DNA of 64,000 bases from an uncultured Eubacterium sp. (GCA_934322085.1 CAKRGF010000001.1:109331-173330); one strand, 5' to 3'. Counted from the stretch's first letter, positions 34,265 through 43,158 are shown. Notes: generated from the letters alone by a model not told the origin. Numbers and translations are program-made.

Positions 34265-35506
34265 TTATCTGCGATTTGCCAACTCTCTGGTGATGTCTTC
34301 CCAAGTCAGACCACATTCTGCCATAAGTACCATCATGTGATAGAGGAAATCAGCAATCTCATACTTTAACTCTTCTGCGTTTGGATTCTTCGCCGCAATA
34401 ATAATTTCCGACGCTTCTTCCCCGCATTTTTTCAAAATTTTATCAATTCCCTGCGTAAACAGATAATTGGTATACGAACCCTCTTTCGGATTTTTCTTTC
34501 GGTTTTCAATCGTCTCAAAATCTTCCTGTAAAATCGTTAATGGATTGGTATCGATGTAATCTTTCTTTGCCAGTTCTTTGAAAAAGCAGCTGTAAGAACC
34601 GGTATGGCAGGCAGCACCAACCTGATGCACTTTTGCCAGAATGGTATCGTTGTCACAGTCTAATGAAAGTTCTTTTACATACTGATAATGGCCGGAGGTA
34701 TCTCCTTTGCACCATAATTCCTGACGGCTTCTGCTGAAATACGTCATCTTTCCGGTCTCACAGGTAGCCTGATATGACTCTTCGTTCATATAGGCAAGCA
34801 TCAGCACCTGGCCGGTACGGTAATCCTGCACGATACAAGGAACTAATCCTTTATCATCTGTTTTAAATTCTGAAAATGGAATGGCACTTTTAAATGTATT
34901 CATCTCAATACCGGCCTCTTCCATATTTCGTTTTACCTTGAACAAATCGCGGCGCTCAAAATAATTAGTTGCCACGCCCTGTACCTCATCGATTTTCAGT
35001 AAATCTTCCAAATCGTTGCGGAGCAGACTGTCTCGAATCAAAAAGTTCTTTCCGCTTGCTTTGATTCTGCGGTTTAATGGTTCCCCGGTATTTACATGCT
35101 TCAACAAAAGTGTCGATACCGGAAAAGCAATTTTTTCAAACGGAAGCCCTTCATCCACTTCCACAAGAATTTTATCTTCACCAAATCTGGCTGCAGCTTC
35201 TTTAATTACACCTTCATCCGGGCAGATTTCGTATTTCACAACCACACGGTCTGCTCCTGTGTAAAATGCTTTTTTTACATCTTCAAAACGGGCTGCATAC
35301 ATGCCGACAATAAATGGTATATCAATTTTTTTATCAATCTCTTTTAAGGTTGCTAAAAATTCTTCTCTTTCTTCTGTTATTTTGGAGTAATTGTATAAAA
35401 ACAATTCATCTGCTCCCGCAAAACAATAATCTTCTGCCATCGTCACTACATTGGCAGCTAATTCATTCTCCCCGTTAATAAAGGGAATCAGTTTTTTATA
35501 AGACAC
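34265..35506 (-). CDS. hisIE: HisI-HisE bifunctional enzyme with an N-terminal HisF-like domain
   Basis: A 413-residue fusion. Residues 1-205 look like a (beta/alpha)8 HisA/HisF-type barrel (AEDYCFAGADELFLYNYS, AFYTGADRVVVKYE) but lack the catalytic Asp of HisF near the start (IPFINGENELAANVV). Residues 218-312 are HisI, phosphoribosyl-AMP cyclohydrolase (LMLAYMNEESYQATCETGKM, WCKGDTSGHYQYVKELSLDCDND, HTGSYSCFF). Residues 322-410 are HisE, phosphoribosyl-ATP pyrophosphatase (YLFTQGIDKILKKCGEEASE). HisI and HisE catalyse steps 2 and 3 of histidine synthesis. The start is a GTG behind GAGGAGG. Such triple fusions occur in Lachnospiraceae. Confidence 0.92.
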   Translation of the reverse strand: MSYKKLIPFINGENELAANVVTMAEDYCFAGADELFLYNYSKITEEREEFLATLKEIDKKIDIPFIVGMYAARFEDVKKAFYTGADRVVVKYEICPDEGVIKEAAARFGEDKILVEVDEGLPFEKIAFPVSTLLLKHVNTGEPLNRRIKASGKNFLIRDSLLRNDLEDLLKIDEVQGVATNYFERRDLFKVKRNMEEAGIEMNTFKSAIPFSEFKTDDKGLVPCIVQDYRTGQVLMLAYMNEESYQATCETGKMTYFSRSRQELWCKGDTSGHYQYVKELSLDCDNDTILAKVHQVGAACHTGSYSCFFKELAKKDYIDTNPLTILQEDFETIENRKKNPKEGSYTNYLFTQGIDKILKKCGEEASEIIIAAKNPNAEELKYEIADFLYHMMVLMAECGLTWEDITRELANRR

Positions 35507-35526
35507 GTCTCTTCCTCCTCTATCGT

Positions 35527-36114
35527 TTAAAGAACGCCCTTTGTCGAAAGGACTCCTTCAATTCTGTCATCTACTTTTGAAGCCATATCCATCGATTTTG
35601 CAACCGCTTTAAACATCGCCTCTACTACATGGTGGGTGTTTTCTCCTGCTAACTGCTTAATATGCAGATTCATCTGTGCACCGCTTGCTAATCCCATGAA
35701 GAACTCTTTCACCACTTCCGTCTCCATCGTGCCAAGCCGCTGTGCTTTTAACTCAGCGTCATAAGCAAAATACATGCGTCCTGAAAAATCAAGAGAAGCA
35801 AGCACCAGCGCATCGTCCATCGGCAATACAAAATAACCAAAACGGGCAATTCCTTTTTTGTCACCTAACGCTTTCAAAAACGCCTGTCCTAAAACAATTC
35901 CGGTATCCTCTACCGTATGATGGGCGTCCACATGGGTATCTCCCTGTACCGATACTGCCAAATCAAACAAACCATGTTTGGCAAATCCCTCCAGCATATG
36001 GTCAAAAAAGCCAATTCCTGTATGTATGTCATACTGACCGGTTCCATCCAAATCCAGTTCAATGACAATTTCCGTTTCCTTGGTATCCCGCTCACACCGT
36101 GCAAAACGACTCAT
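35527..36114 (-). CDS. hisB: Imidazoleglycerol-phosphate dehydratase
   Basis: A 195-residue enzyme that dehydrates imidazoleglycerol phosphate in histidine synthesis, with manganese. Motifs: ETEIVIELDLDGTG, IGFFDHMLEGFAKHG, GDTHVDAHHTVEDTGIVLGQ and NTHHVVEAMFKAVAKS (as ENTHHVVEAMFKA). The ATG at 36114 follows GAAAGGAGAG. Followed by hisIE; the other his genes must be elsewhere. Confidence 0.96.
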   Translation of the reverse strand: MSRFARCERDTKETEIVIELDLDGTGQYDIHTGIGFFDHMLEGFAKHGLFDLAVSVQGDTHVDAHHTVEDTGIVLGQAFLKALGDKKGIARFGYFVLPMDDALVLASLDFSGRMYFAYDAELKAQRLGTMETEVVKEFFMGLASGAQMNLHIKQLAGENTHHVVEAMFKAVAKSMDMASKVDDRIEGVLSTKGVL

Positions 36115-36190
36115 GTTCTTCTCTCCTTTCACTTACGCAACATATCATTTTTATTATATCGTTTTCCCTTGTAAAAAGCAAGGTTTTCGG

Positions 36191-36895
36191 TCAAGTATCC
36201 GAATTATTTTCAAGCCAGCTCTGGTACAAATCCGGTCTTCTCTCACGCGTACGCATAACCGACTGCTCTTTGCGCCATTCATTGATTTTTTCATGGTGCC
36301 CGCTCATCAAAACGTCCGGCACTCTGCACCCTAAAATTTCAACCGGTCTTGTATACTGCGGATATTCTAACAGACCATCTGAAAAACTTTCCGTCTCCGC
36401 AGACTCCTCATTGTTTAACACACCGGGAACCAGTCTGGCAATTGCATCCATCATCACTAGTGCCGGCAGTTCTCCCCCCGTCAGCACATAATCACCAATT
36501 GACACATAATCCGTCACAATTTCTTCCAGCACACGCTCATCTACGCCCTCGTAATGACCGCACAAAAAGACAAGCACCTCTTCATTTGAAAAATCTTTCG
36601 CAAGCTTCTGAGAAAAAACATCTCCCTGCGGAGTCAAATAAATGACACGTGGTCTTTTACCCACTTCACTGCATATCTGCTCATAGCAGCGGTAAATCGG
36701 CTCTGCCTCCATCACCATACCGGCACCTCCGCCATACGGATAATCATCCACTTTTCCATGCTTGTTAAGCGTATAATCCCGTATATTCATTACATGTAGA
36801 GAAATCAGTCCCTCCGCCATGGCACGCCCCATAATACTCGTGTTCATAGCCTGTTCAATCATTTCCGGAAATAACGTCATTACATAATATTTCAT
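36191..36895 (-). CDS. trmD: tRNA (guanine37-N1)-methyltransferase
   Basis: A 234-residue SPOUT methyltransferase modifying G37 of tRNAs to prevent frameshifting. Motifs: DDYPYGGGAGMVMEAEPIY, LCGHYEGVDERVLEEIVTDYVSIGDYVLTGGELPA, the trefoil knot SAM site. ATGA overlap with rimM couples the two. The rplS gene that usually follows is absent; hisB comes next. Confidence 0.97.
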   Translation of the reverse strand: MKYYVMTLFPEMIEQAMNTSIMGRAMAEGLISLHVMNIRDYTLNKHGKVDDYPYGGGAGMVMEAEPIYRCYEQICSEVGKRPRVIYLTPQGDVFSQKLAKDFSNEEVLVFLCGHYEGVDERVLEEIVTDYVSIGDYVLTGGELPALVMMDAIARLVPGVLNNEESAETESFSDGLLEYPQYTRPVEILGCRVPDVLMSGHHEKINEWRKEQSVMRTRERRPDLYQSWLENNSDT

Positions 36896-37404
36896 TCCAT
36901 CAGCCCTTTCATGACATGTGCTCTTACAATTCCTTCTTTTGTATCTACTTTCTTGATACAGTCCGGGATAACCGGGAAAAGCACTTCTTTTCCCTCTTTT
37001 GTCTCAATCACAAATACGTTGTTTGCTCCGGTTTCCATAACATCTGTTACTTTGCCGATTTCTTCTTCGGTATCCTCGTTAATAACAACGGCTCCGGGAA
37101 CATCACAAAGATAATACTGCCCCTCTTTAAGCGGTAGTGCATTATCTCTCGTAACCATCAAATCGCACTTACGGAACCGCTCAACATCATTTATATTATT
37201 AAATTCTTTAAATTTCAAAATTACAATATTTTTAAAATATTTGACACTCTCCACATGAAGCGTTAAATTTCCCTCTTTTGTAATCAGAATAACCTCATCA
37301 CATTTTTTAAAACGTTTTACATCATCCGTTGTCGGGAATACTTTTACTTCCCCTCGGATCCCATGCGTTGTTGTCACAACACCAATTCGCAGTAAATCTT
37401 CCAT
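36892..37404 (-). CDS. rimM: 16S rRNA processing protein
   Basis: A 170-residue 30S maturation factor binding S19. N-terminal RimM domain (LLRIGVVTTTHGIRGEVKVFPTTDD) and C-terminal PRC barrel (YYLCDVPGAVVINEDTEEEIGKVTDVM). It lies between khpA and trmD in the standard operon, with a stem-loop in the 91-base gap before it. Confidence 0.95.
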   Translation of the reverse strand: MEDLLRIGVVTTTHGIRGEVKVFPTTDDVKRFKKCDEVILITKEGNLTLHVESVKYFKNIVILKFKEFNNINDVERFRKCDLMVTRDNALPLKEGQYYLCDVPGAVVINEDTEEEIGKVTDVMETGANNVFVIETKEGKEVLFPVIPDCIKKVDTKEGIVRAHVMKGLME

Positions 37405-37441
37405 AATTCATCCTCTCCCTCTTTTTGGTAAGATATAAAAC

Positions 37442-37467
37442 ACCCCGCAGGCATAAGCCCGCAGGGT
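37442..37467 (-). terminator. Hairpin between khpA and rimM
   Basis: Minus-strand ACCCTGCGGG and CCTGCGGGGT pair over ten positions (two G-U) with a six-base loop, followed by GTTTTAT. It may act as a partial terminator or mRNA-processing site, lowering expression of rimM and trmD relative to ffh and rpsP. Confidence 0.65.
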
Positions 37468-37495
37468 ATTCATGACGCGAAAACACGTCTCATCC

Positions 37496-37723
37496 TTATT
37501 GAATGTCAACCATAATCTTCTTGTCACCTTTGGAACCGGCGGCACGGACAACGGTACGAATTGCTTTCGCAATACGTCCCTGTTTACCAATCACTTTACC
37601 CATGTCTTCCGGTGCTACCGTAAGATTCAAAACAATCTGTTTTTCATCTTCTGTCTCTGTGACAACGACATCTTCCGGACTGTCTACTAATGCACTAGCA
37701 ATCACTTCTACTAATTCTTTCAT
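37496..37723 (-). CDS. khpA: KH-domain RNA-binding protein
   Basis: A 75-residue single KH-domain protein. The GxxG loop is seen in VIGKQGRIAKAIRTVVRAA. KhpA pairs with KhpB/Jag to bind RNAs involved in cell elongation and sRNA biology in Firmicutes. It follows rpsP by 11 bases. Confidence 0.95.
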   Translation of the reverse strand: MKELVEVIASALVDSPEDVVVTETEDEKQIVLNLTVAPEDMGKVIGKQGRIAKAIRTVVRAAGSKGDKKIMVDIQ

Positions 37724-37734
37724 TACCAGCCCTC

Positions 37735-37980
37735 CTATTTCTCAATACCTGCCTGTTTGAACAAACGTGCAACTACGTCTGTTGGCTGAGCACCATTCTG
37801 CAACCATTTCTTTGCTGCTTCCTCGTCTACCTTTACAACACATGGTTCCTGATTTGGGTCATAAGTACCAATCTCAGCGATGTTTCTTCCATCTCTAGGA
37901 GATCTCTCATCAGCAACTACAATTCTATAAAATGGTGATTTCTTCTGCCCTAATCTTTTCAATCTGATTTTTACTGCCAC
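37735..37980 (-). CDS. rpsP: 30S ribosomal protein S16
   Basis: An 81-residue S16. The conserved start AVKIRLKRLGQKKSPFYRIVVADERSPRDG is plain. The frame contains two GTG codons; the second (37980) is chosen because the first lies within the AGGAGG site itself. The product assembles early into the 30S body. It lies 75 bases after ffh. Confidence 0.96.
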   Translation of the reverse strand: MAVKIRLKRLGQKKSPFYRIVVADERSPRDGRNIAEIGTYDPNQEPCVVKVDEEAAKKWLQNGAQPTDVVARLFKQAGIEK

Positions 37981-38055
37981 GTCTTTCACCTCCTTATTCT
38001 AATCTAAAAATCTATCTCCAAAAAATTTCCAAAGAAATTCTTTTTGGATATCATA

Positions 38056-39411
38056 TTACATCCCGCCAAACGGGAACTTAAAGCCGCCAAACCCGCCTTT
38101 TCTGCGTCCTTTTCCAGACATCATGCCAGACATCTGCTTCATCATCTTACGGCTCTGTTCAAACTGTTTCATCAGACGGTTTACCTCGCTGATGTCTACA
38201 CCGGCACCTTTTGCAATGCGGCGTTTTCTTGATGGATTAATGATTCCCGGATTTGTCCGCTCCTCAATTGTCATGGAGTAGATAATTGCCTCCGTTCCTT
38301 TGAGGGCATTATCATCAATTTCTAAATCCGCAGGCAGTCCCATGCCCGGAAGCATACTGAGAATACTGCTTAAGCCGCCCATCTTCTTCATCTGCTGCAT
38401 CTGCTCTAAAAAGTCATTAAAATCAAATTCAGCTTTTTTTATCTTCTTTGCCATCTCGGCGGCTTTTTGTTCATCAATCTGTTCTTCTGCTTTTTCAATC
38501 AGTGACAACACATCACCCATACCAAGGATTCGAGACGCCATACGGTCCGGATAAAACTGTTCCAAATCGGATAACTTTTCACCCATTCCGACATAATAAA
38601 TCGGCCGTCCGGTCACGGCACGTATCGAAAGCGCCGCACCACCTCTGGTATCACCGTCAAGTTTCGTAAGAATGACACCATCCACATGTAACTTTTCATT
38701 AAAGGATGATGCTACATTCACCGCATCCTGACCAGTCATTGAATCCACAACCAAAATGGTCTGATGAACTTCTACCTGCTCTTTTATCTTCGCGAGTTCC
38801 TCCATCATGTCCTCATCAATATGAAGACGTCCGGCGGTATCGAGAATCACTACATTATTTCCATTTGCCTTTGCGTGCTCCACACCGGCTTTTGCAATAT
38901 CAACCGGATTGTGATTCGTTCCCATCGAAAATACGGGAACTTCCTGCTTGTCTCCATTTATCTGTAACTGCTCAATCGCAGCCGGACGATAAATGTCACA
39001 CGCAACTAAAAGCGGTCTTTTTCCTTTTGCCTTTAACTTTCCGGCAATTTTCGCTGTCGTAGTCGTTTTACCGGCACCCTGGAGACCACACATCATAATA
39101 ACCGTAATCTCATTACCGGGAAGAAGGTCAATTTCTGTGGTTGTTTCTCCCATCATCTTGACCAGTTCTTCATTTACATATTTAATAACGGTCTGTCCGG
39201 GCGTAAGACTATTGAGTACATCTTCTCCAGTCGCACGCTCCTGTACCGCTTTGACAAACTGCTTTACTACTTTAAAGTTTACATCTGCTTCAAGTAAAGC
39301 CATCTTTACTTCACGGAGTGCAGTCTTAACATCTGCTTCCGTCAAGCGTCCTTTACTTCGCAGACCCTTGAATACATTTTGAAGTTTAGCCGTCAAATTA
39401 TCAAATGCCAC
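38056..39411 (-). CDS. ffh: Signal recognition particle protein
   Basis: A 451-residue SRP54 GTPase. The N domain runs to about 95, the G domain has MMCGLQGAGKTTTTAKIAGKL, VILDTAGRLHIDED and TKLDGDTRGGAALS, and the methionine-rich M domain (about 300-451) has MKQMSGMMSGKGRRKGGFGG at its end. It binds signal sequences and 4.5S RNA. Start is a GTG behind AAAGGGG. It is 16 bases after ylxM. Confidence 0.97.
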   Translation of the reverse strand: MAFDNLTAKLQNVFKGLRSKGRLTEADVKTALREVKMALLEADVNFKVVKQFVKAVQERATGEDVLNSLTPGQTVIKYVNEELVKMMGETTTEIDLLPGNEITVIMMCGLQGAGKTTTTAKIAGKLKAKGKRPLLVACDIYRPAAIEQLQINGDKQEVPVFSMGTNHNPVDIAKAGVEHAKANGNNVVILDTAGRLHIDEDMMEELAKIKEQVEVHQTILVVDSMTGQDAVNVASSFNEKLHVDGVILTKLDGDTRGGAALSIRAVTGRPIYYVGMGEKLSDLEQFYPDRMASRILGMGDVLSLIEKAEEQIDEQKAAEMAKKIKKAEFDFNDFLEQMQQMKKMGGLSSILSMLPGMGLPADLEIDDNALKGTEAIIYSMTIEERTNPGIINPSRKRRIAKGAGVDISEVNRLMKQFEQSRKMMKQMSGMMSGKGRRKGGFGGFKFPFGGM

Positions 39412-39427
39412 GAGTAATCCCCTTTCT

Positions 39428-39790
39428 TTATATCAGTTCATATATCTCTTCGGCGAGTGTTGTAATCTGTCCTGCCGTTTGTTCATCAAAATTTTCTTTT
39501 GCAATACTTTCAATCTCACCAAGTTTGTCCTTTGTTATCTGAAATTTTTCAATCAAATGCAGTTTTTCTTCATACCCCTTCAAGCGGGTGCGGCATCTCT
39601 TTACAATGTCATATACACCCTGTCTGGTAATATCGCGCTCTTTTGCAATCTCGCTCAATGACAAATTACTTAAAACATAATCTTCAAATACAACACGATT
39701 GCTCTCTTTAAGCAAAGCACCATAAAAATCATACAAATAAGATAATTCTACAATCTCATCTAACTCGGATAACGATTTTTCCTTCGACAT
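39428..39790 (-). CDS. ylxM: YlxM-type sigma-70 region 4-like DNA-binding protein
   Basis: A 120-residue helix-turn-helix protein (LYDFYGALLKESNRVVFEDYVLSNLSLSEIAKERDITRQGVYDIVKRCRTRL). YlxM is linked with ffh and SRP in Firmicutes and is thought to aid SRP function. The ATG at 39790 is preferred to longer in-frame starts, which lie upstream of the promoter. Its ribosome binding site (GGTGGTG) lies within a stem-loop. Confidence 0.9.
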   Translation of the reverse strand: MSKEKSLSELDEIVELSYLYDFYGALLKESNRVVFEDYVLSNLSLSEIAKERDITRQGVYDIVKRCRTRLKGYEEKLHLIEKFQITKDKLGEIESIAKENFDEQTAGQITTLAEEIYELI

Positions 39791-39797
39791 AAAAGCA

Positions 39798-39828
39798 CCA
39801 CCTGTAAAGGTTTTTTCTTTACAGGTGG
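39798..39828 (-). promoter_or_regulatory. 5' stem-loop covering the ylxM ribosome binding site
   Basis: Perfect 12-base arms, CCACCTGTAAAG (39817-39828 on the minus strand) and its complement CTTTACAGGTGG (39798-39809), with a 7-base loop. The 3' arm contains GGTGG, the only ribosome binding site for ylxM. The predicted transcription start is at the hairpin's base. Confidence 0.8.
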
Positions 39829-39830
39829 TA

Positions 39831-39859
39831 AGTATAGCGTATTTGACTGGTGTTGTCAA
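39831..39859 (-). promoter_or_regulatory. ylxM-ffh operon promoter
   Basis: Minus-strand TTGACA (39854-39859), 17-base spacer, TATACT (39831-39836). It overlaps the stop codon of the upstream HD-GYP/GGDEF gene. Confidence 0.9.
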
Positions 39860-41931
39860 GACTTTTCTTTGTTTTTCTCTGACCTTTTTGAAAGAGTGTG
39901 CGGCACCTCCACAATATCGAAATGTGCCGGAATTGCTGCCTCTTTAGCAAGAGCATTGTATTTTTTCAAAATACGGTTAGCTACCATCACACCATCTTCT
40001 TTCGTCGCATCCATAAGAACAACCACCTGCTGAGTGGAACTAAAGCGGCTTGTCACATCTCCTCTGCGCAGTGACCGTACAATGGCTGACTCCAAAATCA
40101 CTAACGAATCTTCAATTCGCTCCAGTGATATTTCTTTATCTTCCGGCAGTTCCATGGATAATAAAACAACCTGTACATGCTGTCCGTTTCTCTCCACATT
40201 TCGTGCAATAAACTGGTAAATAAATGAAAAACGGTCGTATTCTACCGCATAAGCACCCGGACGGTATTTTCTTTCGGTCACCTGCCGCATCAACTGGTCT
40301 AAATCCATCTGACAGCCGGTCTGTCTGTTATTTTTTAAGTCTTCCGGCATGGATTCAAACAGATGATACGCGTCTTTTCCATTATTTTTTACATAATATA
40401 ATGCCTGATCAGCTTTTTCATATAACTGCTCGCAGTCCAGTTCCTCACCACCATAATATTTTGTCATGATTCCAATGGAAACAGAACACATACTGCATCC
40501 CATCTCCGTTCTAATTTTTGCAAAATCTTTAATAATACTTTCCGCACGTTCACAAATGACACGTTCCTCCTCCAATTCAAAGAAAAACACCGCGAACTCA
40601 TCCCCGCCCATGCGGCAGACAAAGTCATCATCTCTTGTGTTTTCCCGGATAACGTTAGCAAATGCCTGAATCAGTTCATCGCCGGTTTTATGCCCATATG
40701 TATCGTTGACCTGTTTGAAATTATCCAAATCCATCATAAAAAATGTTCCGCAGGATTTCGAAGACAACAAATAATTATTTATTTTATCTTCAAAATACCG
40801 CCGGTTCAGAAAATCGGTCAGTGAATCGCGTTCCAATTCGCTCTGAGTCTCCAGCACAGTTTCAGTAAAAACCTGACGAAGCAGTTCATTTGCCTCATTC
40901 AGTTCTCCTTCACCCTTCAATTCGCCCTCCGCCCGGTCTTCATCAATCGTAAAGCCTTCCTCCAAAAGTTCAAGAAAAGCATCTACGATTTCCGGGTCAA
41001 ATTGCGTTCCTCGTCCCCGAACAAGCTCCTGTATCGCATGTTCCTTGGAAAAATGTTTACGGTACGCCCGGTCTGCCGTCATTGCTTCGTAAGCATCTGC
41101 CACCGCAATAATGCGTGACACCTCAGGGATATCATCGCCACAGATTCCCACATAGCCATTTCCATCATACCATTCATGATGGTATCTCACACCTTCCTCA
41201 AGCCCCGGAACAAATCTCGTATTCTGCACAATCTGTGCACCGATTTCGGCGTGTTTTTTTACATTTTCATATTCCTCTTTCGTGAGTTCTGAAGCCTTAT
41301 TTAAAATAGTATCCGGCGTAGACACCTTACCAATATCGTGTAAAAGCGCAATATAATAAAGTTCCTCTTTTTCTTTATCCGAATAACCGAGTTTTGCAGC
41401 AATGCCCCGGCAATAGAGCGCAACGCGCAGCGAATGTCTCCTTGCATAACGGTCTTTGGCATCCACTGTGTGAGCAATCGTAACCATCGACTGCAAAAAC
41501 AGCCGGTCAATCTGCTCTTTTTGTTTCGCGATCAAATGCGCCTGCTGTTTTCGGAGTACGGAAAGTTCGACAATATGCGCAATCCTTGCCTTTAAAACCT
41601 GTGGTTCAAAGGGAAGTGAAATAAAGTCAATCGCACCTTCTTCTAATCCCCTAAGTTCACTCTGTGTATCTTTCTCACTCATCATTAAGATGACAGGGAT
41701 TTCTTTTGTTTCTTTCTCCGTTTTTATCTGGCGGAGAACTTCGTAGCCATCCATTCCAAACATATTCGCATTCATAAGAATCAAATCCGGAATTTCCGAC
41801 TTCAGGCAATCCAGCACACTCATTCCTGTCTGAACCAATGTTACATCATAAATGTCACCTAAAATAGTTTCCATATATCGCAACGCCACCTTCGTATTAT
41901 CGGCAGCTAAAATCTTCGGTTTTTGCATCAT
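39856..41931 (-). CDS. c-di-GMP signalling protein: degenerate receiver, HD-GYP, GGDEF and GGDEF-like
   Basis: A 691-residue protein. Residues 1-125 form a receiver domain in which the phospho-acceptor Asp is Asn54 (ILMNANMFGMDG) and the conserved Lys before Pro107 is Leu106, so it cannot be phosphorylated normally. Residues 150-330 are HD-GYP, a c-di-GMP phosphodiesterase (LLHDIGK with H198-D199; HHEWYDGNGYV at 251-261, where Pro of GYP is Val). Residues 365-520 are a GGDEF cyclase with intact GGDEF at 442-446. Residues about 560-680 look like a second, degenerate cyclase (RRGDVTSRFSSTQQVVVLM). Start overlaps the methyltransferase stop by four bases. It may tune pili through c-di-GMP (inference). 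Confidence 0.88.
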   Translation of the reverse strand: MMQKPKILAADNTKVALRYMETILGDIYDVTLVQTGMSVLDCLKSEIPDLILMNANMFGMDGYEVLRQIKTEKETKEIPVILMMSEKDTQSELRGLEEGAIDFISLPFEPQVLKARIAHIVELSVLRKQQAHLIAKQKEQIDRLFLQSMVTIAHTVDAKDRYARRHSLRVALYCRGIAAKLGYSDKEKEELYYIALLHDIGKVSTPDTILNKASELTKEEYENVKKHAEIGAQIVQNTRFVPGLEEGVRYHHEWYDGNGYVGICGDDIPEVSRIIAVADAYEAMTADRAYRKHFSKEHAIQELVRGRGTQFDPEIVDAFLELLEEGFTIDEDRAEGELKGEGELNEANELLRQVFTETVLETQSELERDSLTDFLNRRYFEDKINNYLLSSKSCGTFFMMDLDNFKQVNDTYGHKTGDELIQAFANVIRENTRDDDFVCRMGGDEFAVFFFELEEERVICERAESIIKDFAKIRTEMGCSMCSVSIGIMTKYYGGEELDCEQLYEKADQALYYVKNNGKDAYHLFESMPEDLKNNRQTGCQMDLDQLMRQVTERKYRPGAYAVEYDRFSFIYQFIARNVERNGQHVQVVLLSMELPEDKEISLERIEDSLVILESAIVRSLRRGDVTSRFSSTQQVVVLMDATKEDGVMVANRILKKYNALAKEAAIPAHFDIVEVPHTLSKRSEKNKEKS

Positions 41932-43085
41932 ACCGTCATCCCCTCATGTTCCTGCAAACGAGCAAGCGTCGTCGAAATGCCAAACTCATCGCAGACTTTT
42001 TTATATGCATCCATATTCCCTTGTTTTTTATCTGTCTTTACTGCCCGTATCAACAGATTTTTCGGTGTATGCTCTAATTCAATAAATTCCAATATTTGTG
42101 TTTCATATTCTGCCTGCTCCAGCAGATTTGCCCGCAGTGCATCCGTCATCAAAGCAGCCATCCGCTCTTTAATAATCCCATATTTAAATATCGGCTGCAT
42201 TCGGTCATTTTTTAACTGTGCATTTACCTCATGCTGGCAGCACGGAACCGACAAAATCACTTTTGCACCCCAGCGAATCGCCTTGTCTAACGCAAAATCG
42301 GTCGCTGTATCACACGCATGGAGAGTCACAACCATATCGACTTGATTCACTCCCTCAAAAGAACTGATGTCGCCCTCTAAAAAGGTAAGTTCCTCATAGC
42401 CAAACCGCTTGGCAAGCTCATTGCAGTGTTGTATCACATCGGATTTTAAATCCAGTCCTATCATGCGGACGCGATATCCATTCATGATTTTCAGATAATA
42501 ATACATAGCAAACGTAAGATAGGATTTTCCACATCCGAAATCAACAATCGTTAATTCTTTATCCTTTGGCAGTTTATCGGATACATCTCTGATAAATTCC
42601 AGAAAGCGGTTAATCTGTCGGAATTTTTTCTGTTTTTTATCCCGAATCCTGCCGTCTTCTGTCTGAACTCCAAGTTCAATCAGAAAAGGAATTGGTTCAT
42701 TTTCCGGCAAAATATATTTCTTTTTGCGGTTATGTGATAAAACCAGTGGTTTTTCACTCTTTTTGTTTTTTCCCTTTATTGTTATTTTCCCTTTTTTGCT
42801 TATCAATATTGTATACTGTTTTTCCGTTGTAAAGAACTGCATCTGACGGTAAATGGGCACAAGTTCAGAGAGAATATAGTTTTTCGCCTCATCTTTTGCA
42901 TAATTAAGATGAAACACCTGATTGTTCTGGTATCTGGCGAACTGAAACATAAGCGTTCCTTTATCCTCATAGCAGCGTACATCCACTTTTCCGGCAAACT
43001 CTCCCTTCTTCGGATTACTGATTATCATATGCACGAAATTCTGTCCAAGACACTGCTCCAATACTTCTTCTAATTCCATCACCAT
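41928..43085 (-). CDS. Class I SAM-dependent methyltransferase of unknown target
   Basis: A 385-residue protein. A divergent N-terminal domain (about 1-160) precedes a Rossmann methyltransferase fold with LTIVDFGCGKSYLTFAMYYYL (motif I), MIGLDLKSDVIQHC (motif II), VVTLHACDTATDFAL and LSVPCCQHEVN. The HACD and PCC(Q)H elements are those of Methyltransf_32-type enzymes (THUMP-free, METTL25/GSTCD-like). Its substrate is unknown. An ATG two codons later is an alternative start; AAGGAGG precedes both. It lies just after the oad terminator and is coupled to the HD-GYP gene. Confidence 0.85.
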   Translation of the reverse strand: MVMELEEVLEQCLGQNFVHMIISNPKKGEFAGKVDVRCYEDKGTLMFQFARYQNNQVFHLNYAKDEAKNYILSELVPIYRQMQFFTTEKQYTILISKKGKITIKGKNKKSEKPLVLSHNRKKKYILPENEPIPFLIELGVQTEDGRIRDKKQKKFRQINRFLEFIRDVSDKLPKDKELTIVDFGCGKSYLTFAMYYYLKIMNGYRVRMIGLDLKSDVIQHCNELAKRFGYEELTFLEGDISSFEGVNQVDMVVTLHACDTATDFALDKAIRWGAKVILSVPCCQHEVNAQLKNDRMQPIFKYGIIKERMAALMTDALRANLLEQAEYETQILEFIELEHTPKNLLIRAVKTDKKQGNMDAYKKVCDEFGISTTLARLQEHEGMTV

Positions 43086-43119
43086 GGTACCTCCTTGTAT
43101 ACATTCTGATAGCAAAAAT

Positions 43120-43146
43120 AGCCCTCGGACTCAAAATCCGAGGGCT
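43120..43146 (-). terminator. Terminator of the decarboxylase operon
   Basis: AGCCCTCGGA and TCCGAGGGCT with a seven-base loop, followed on the minus strand by ATTTTTGC, 13 bases after the oadA stop. Confidence 0.92.
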
Positions 43147-43158
43147 CATCTTATCCTT

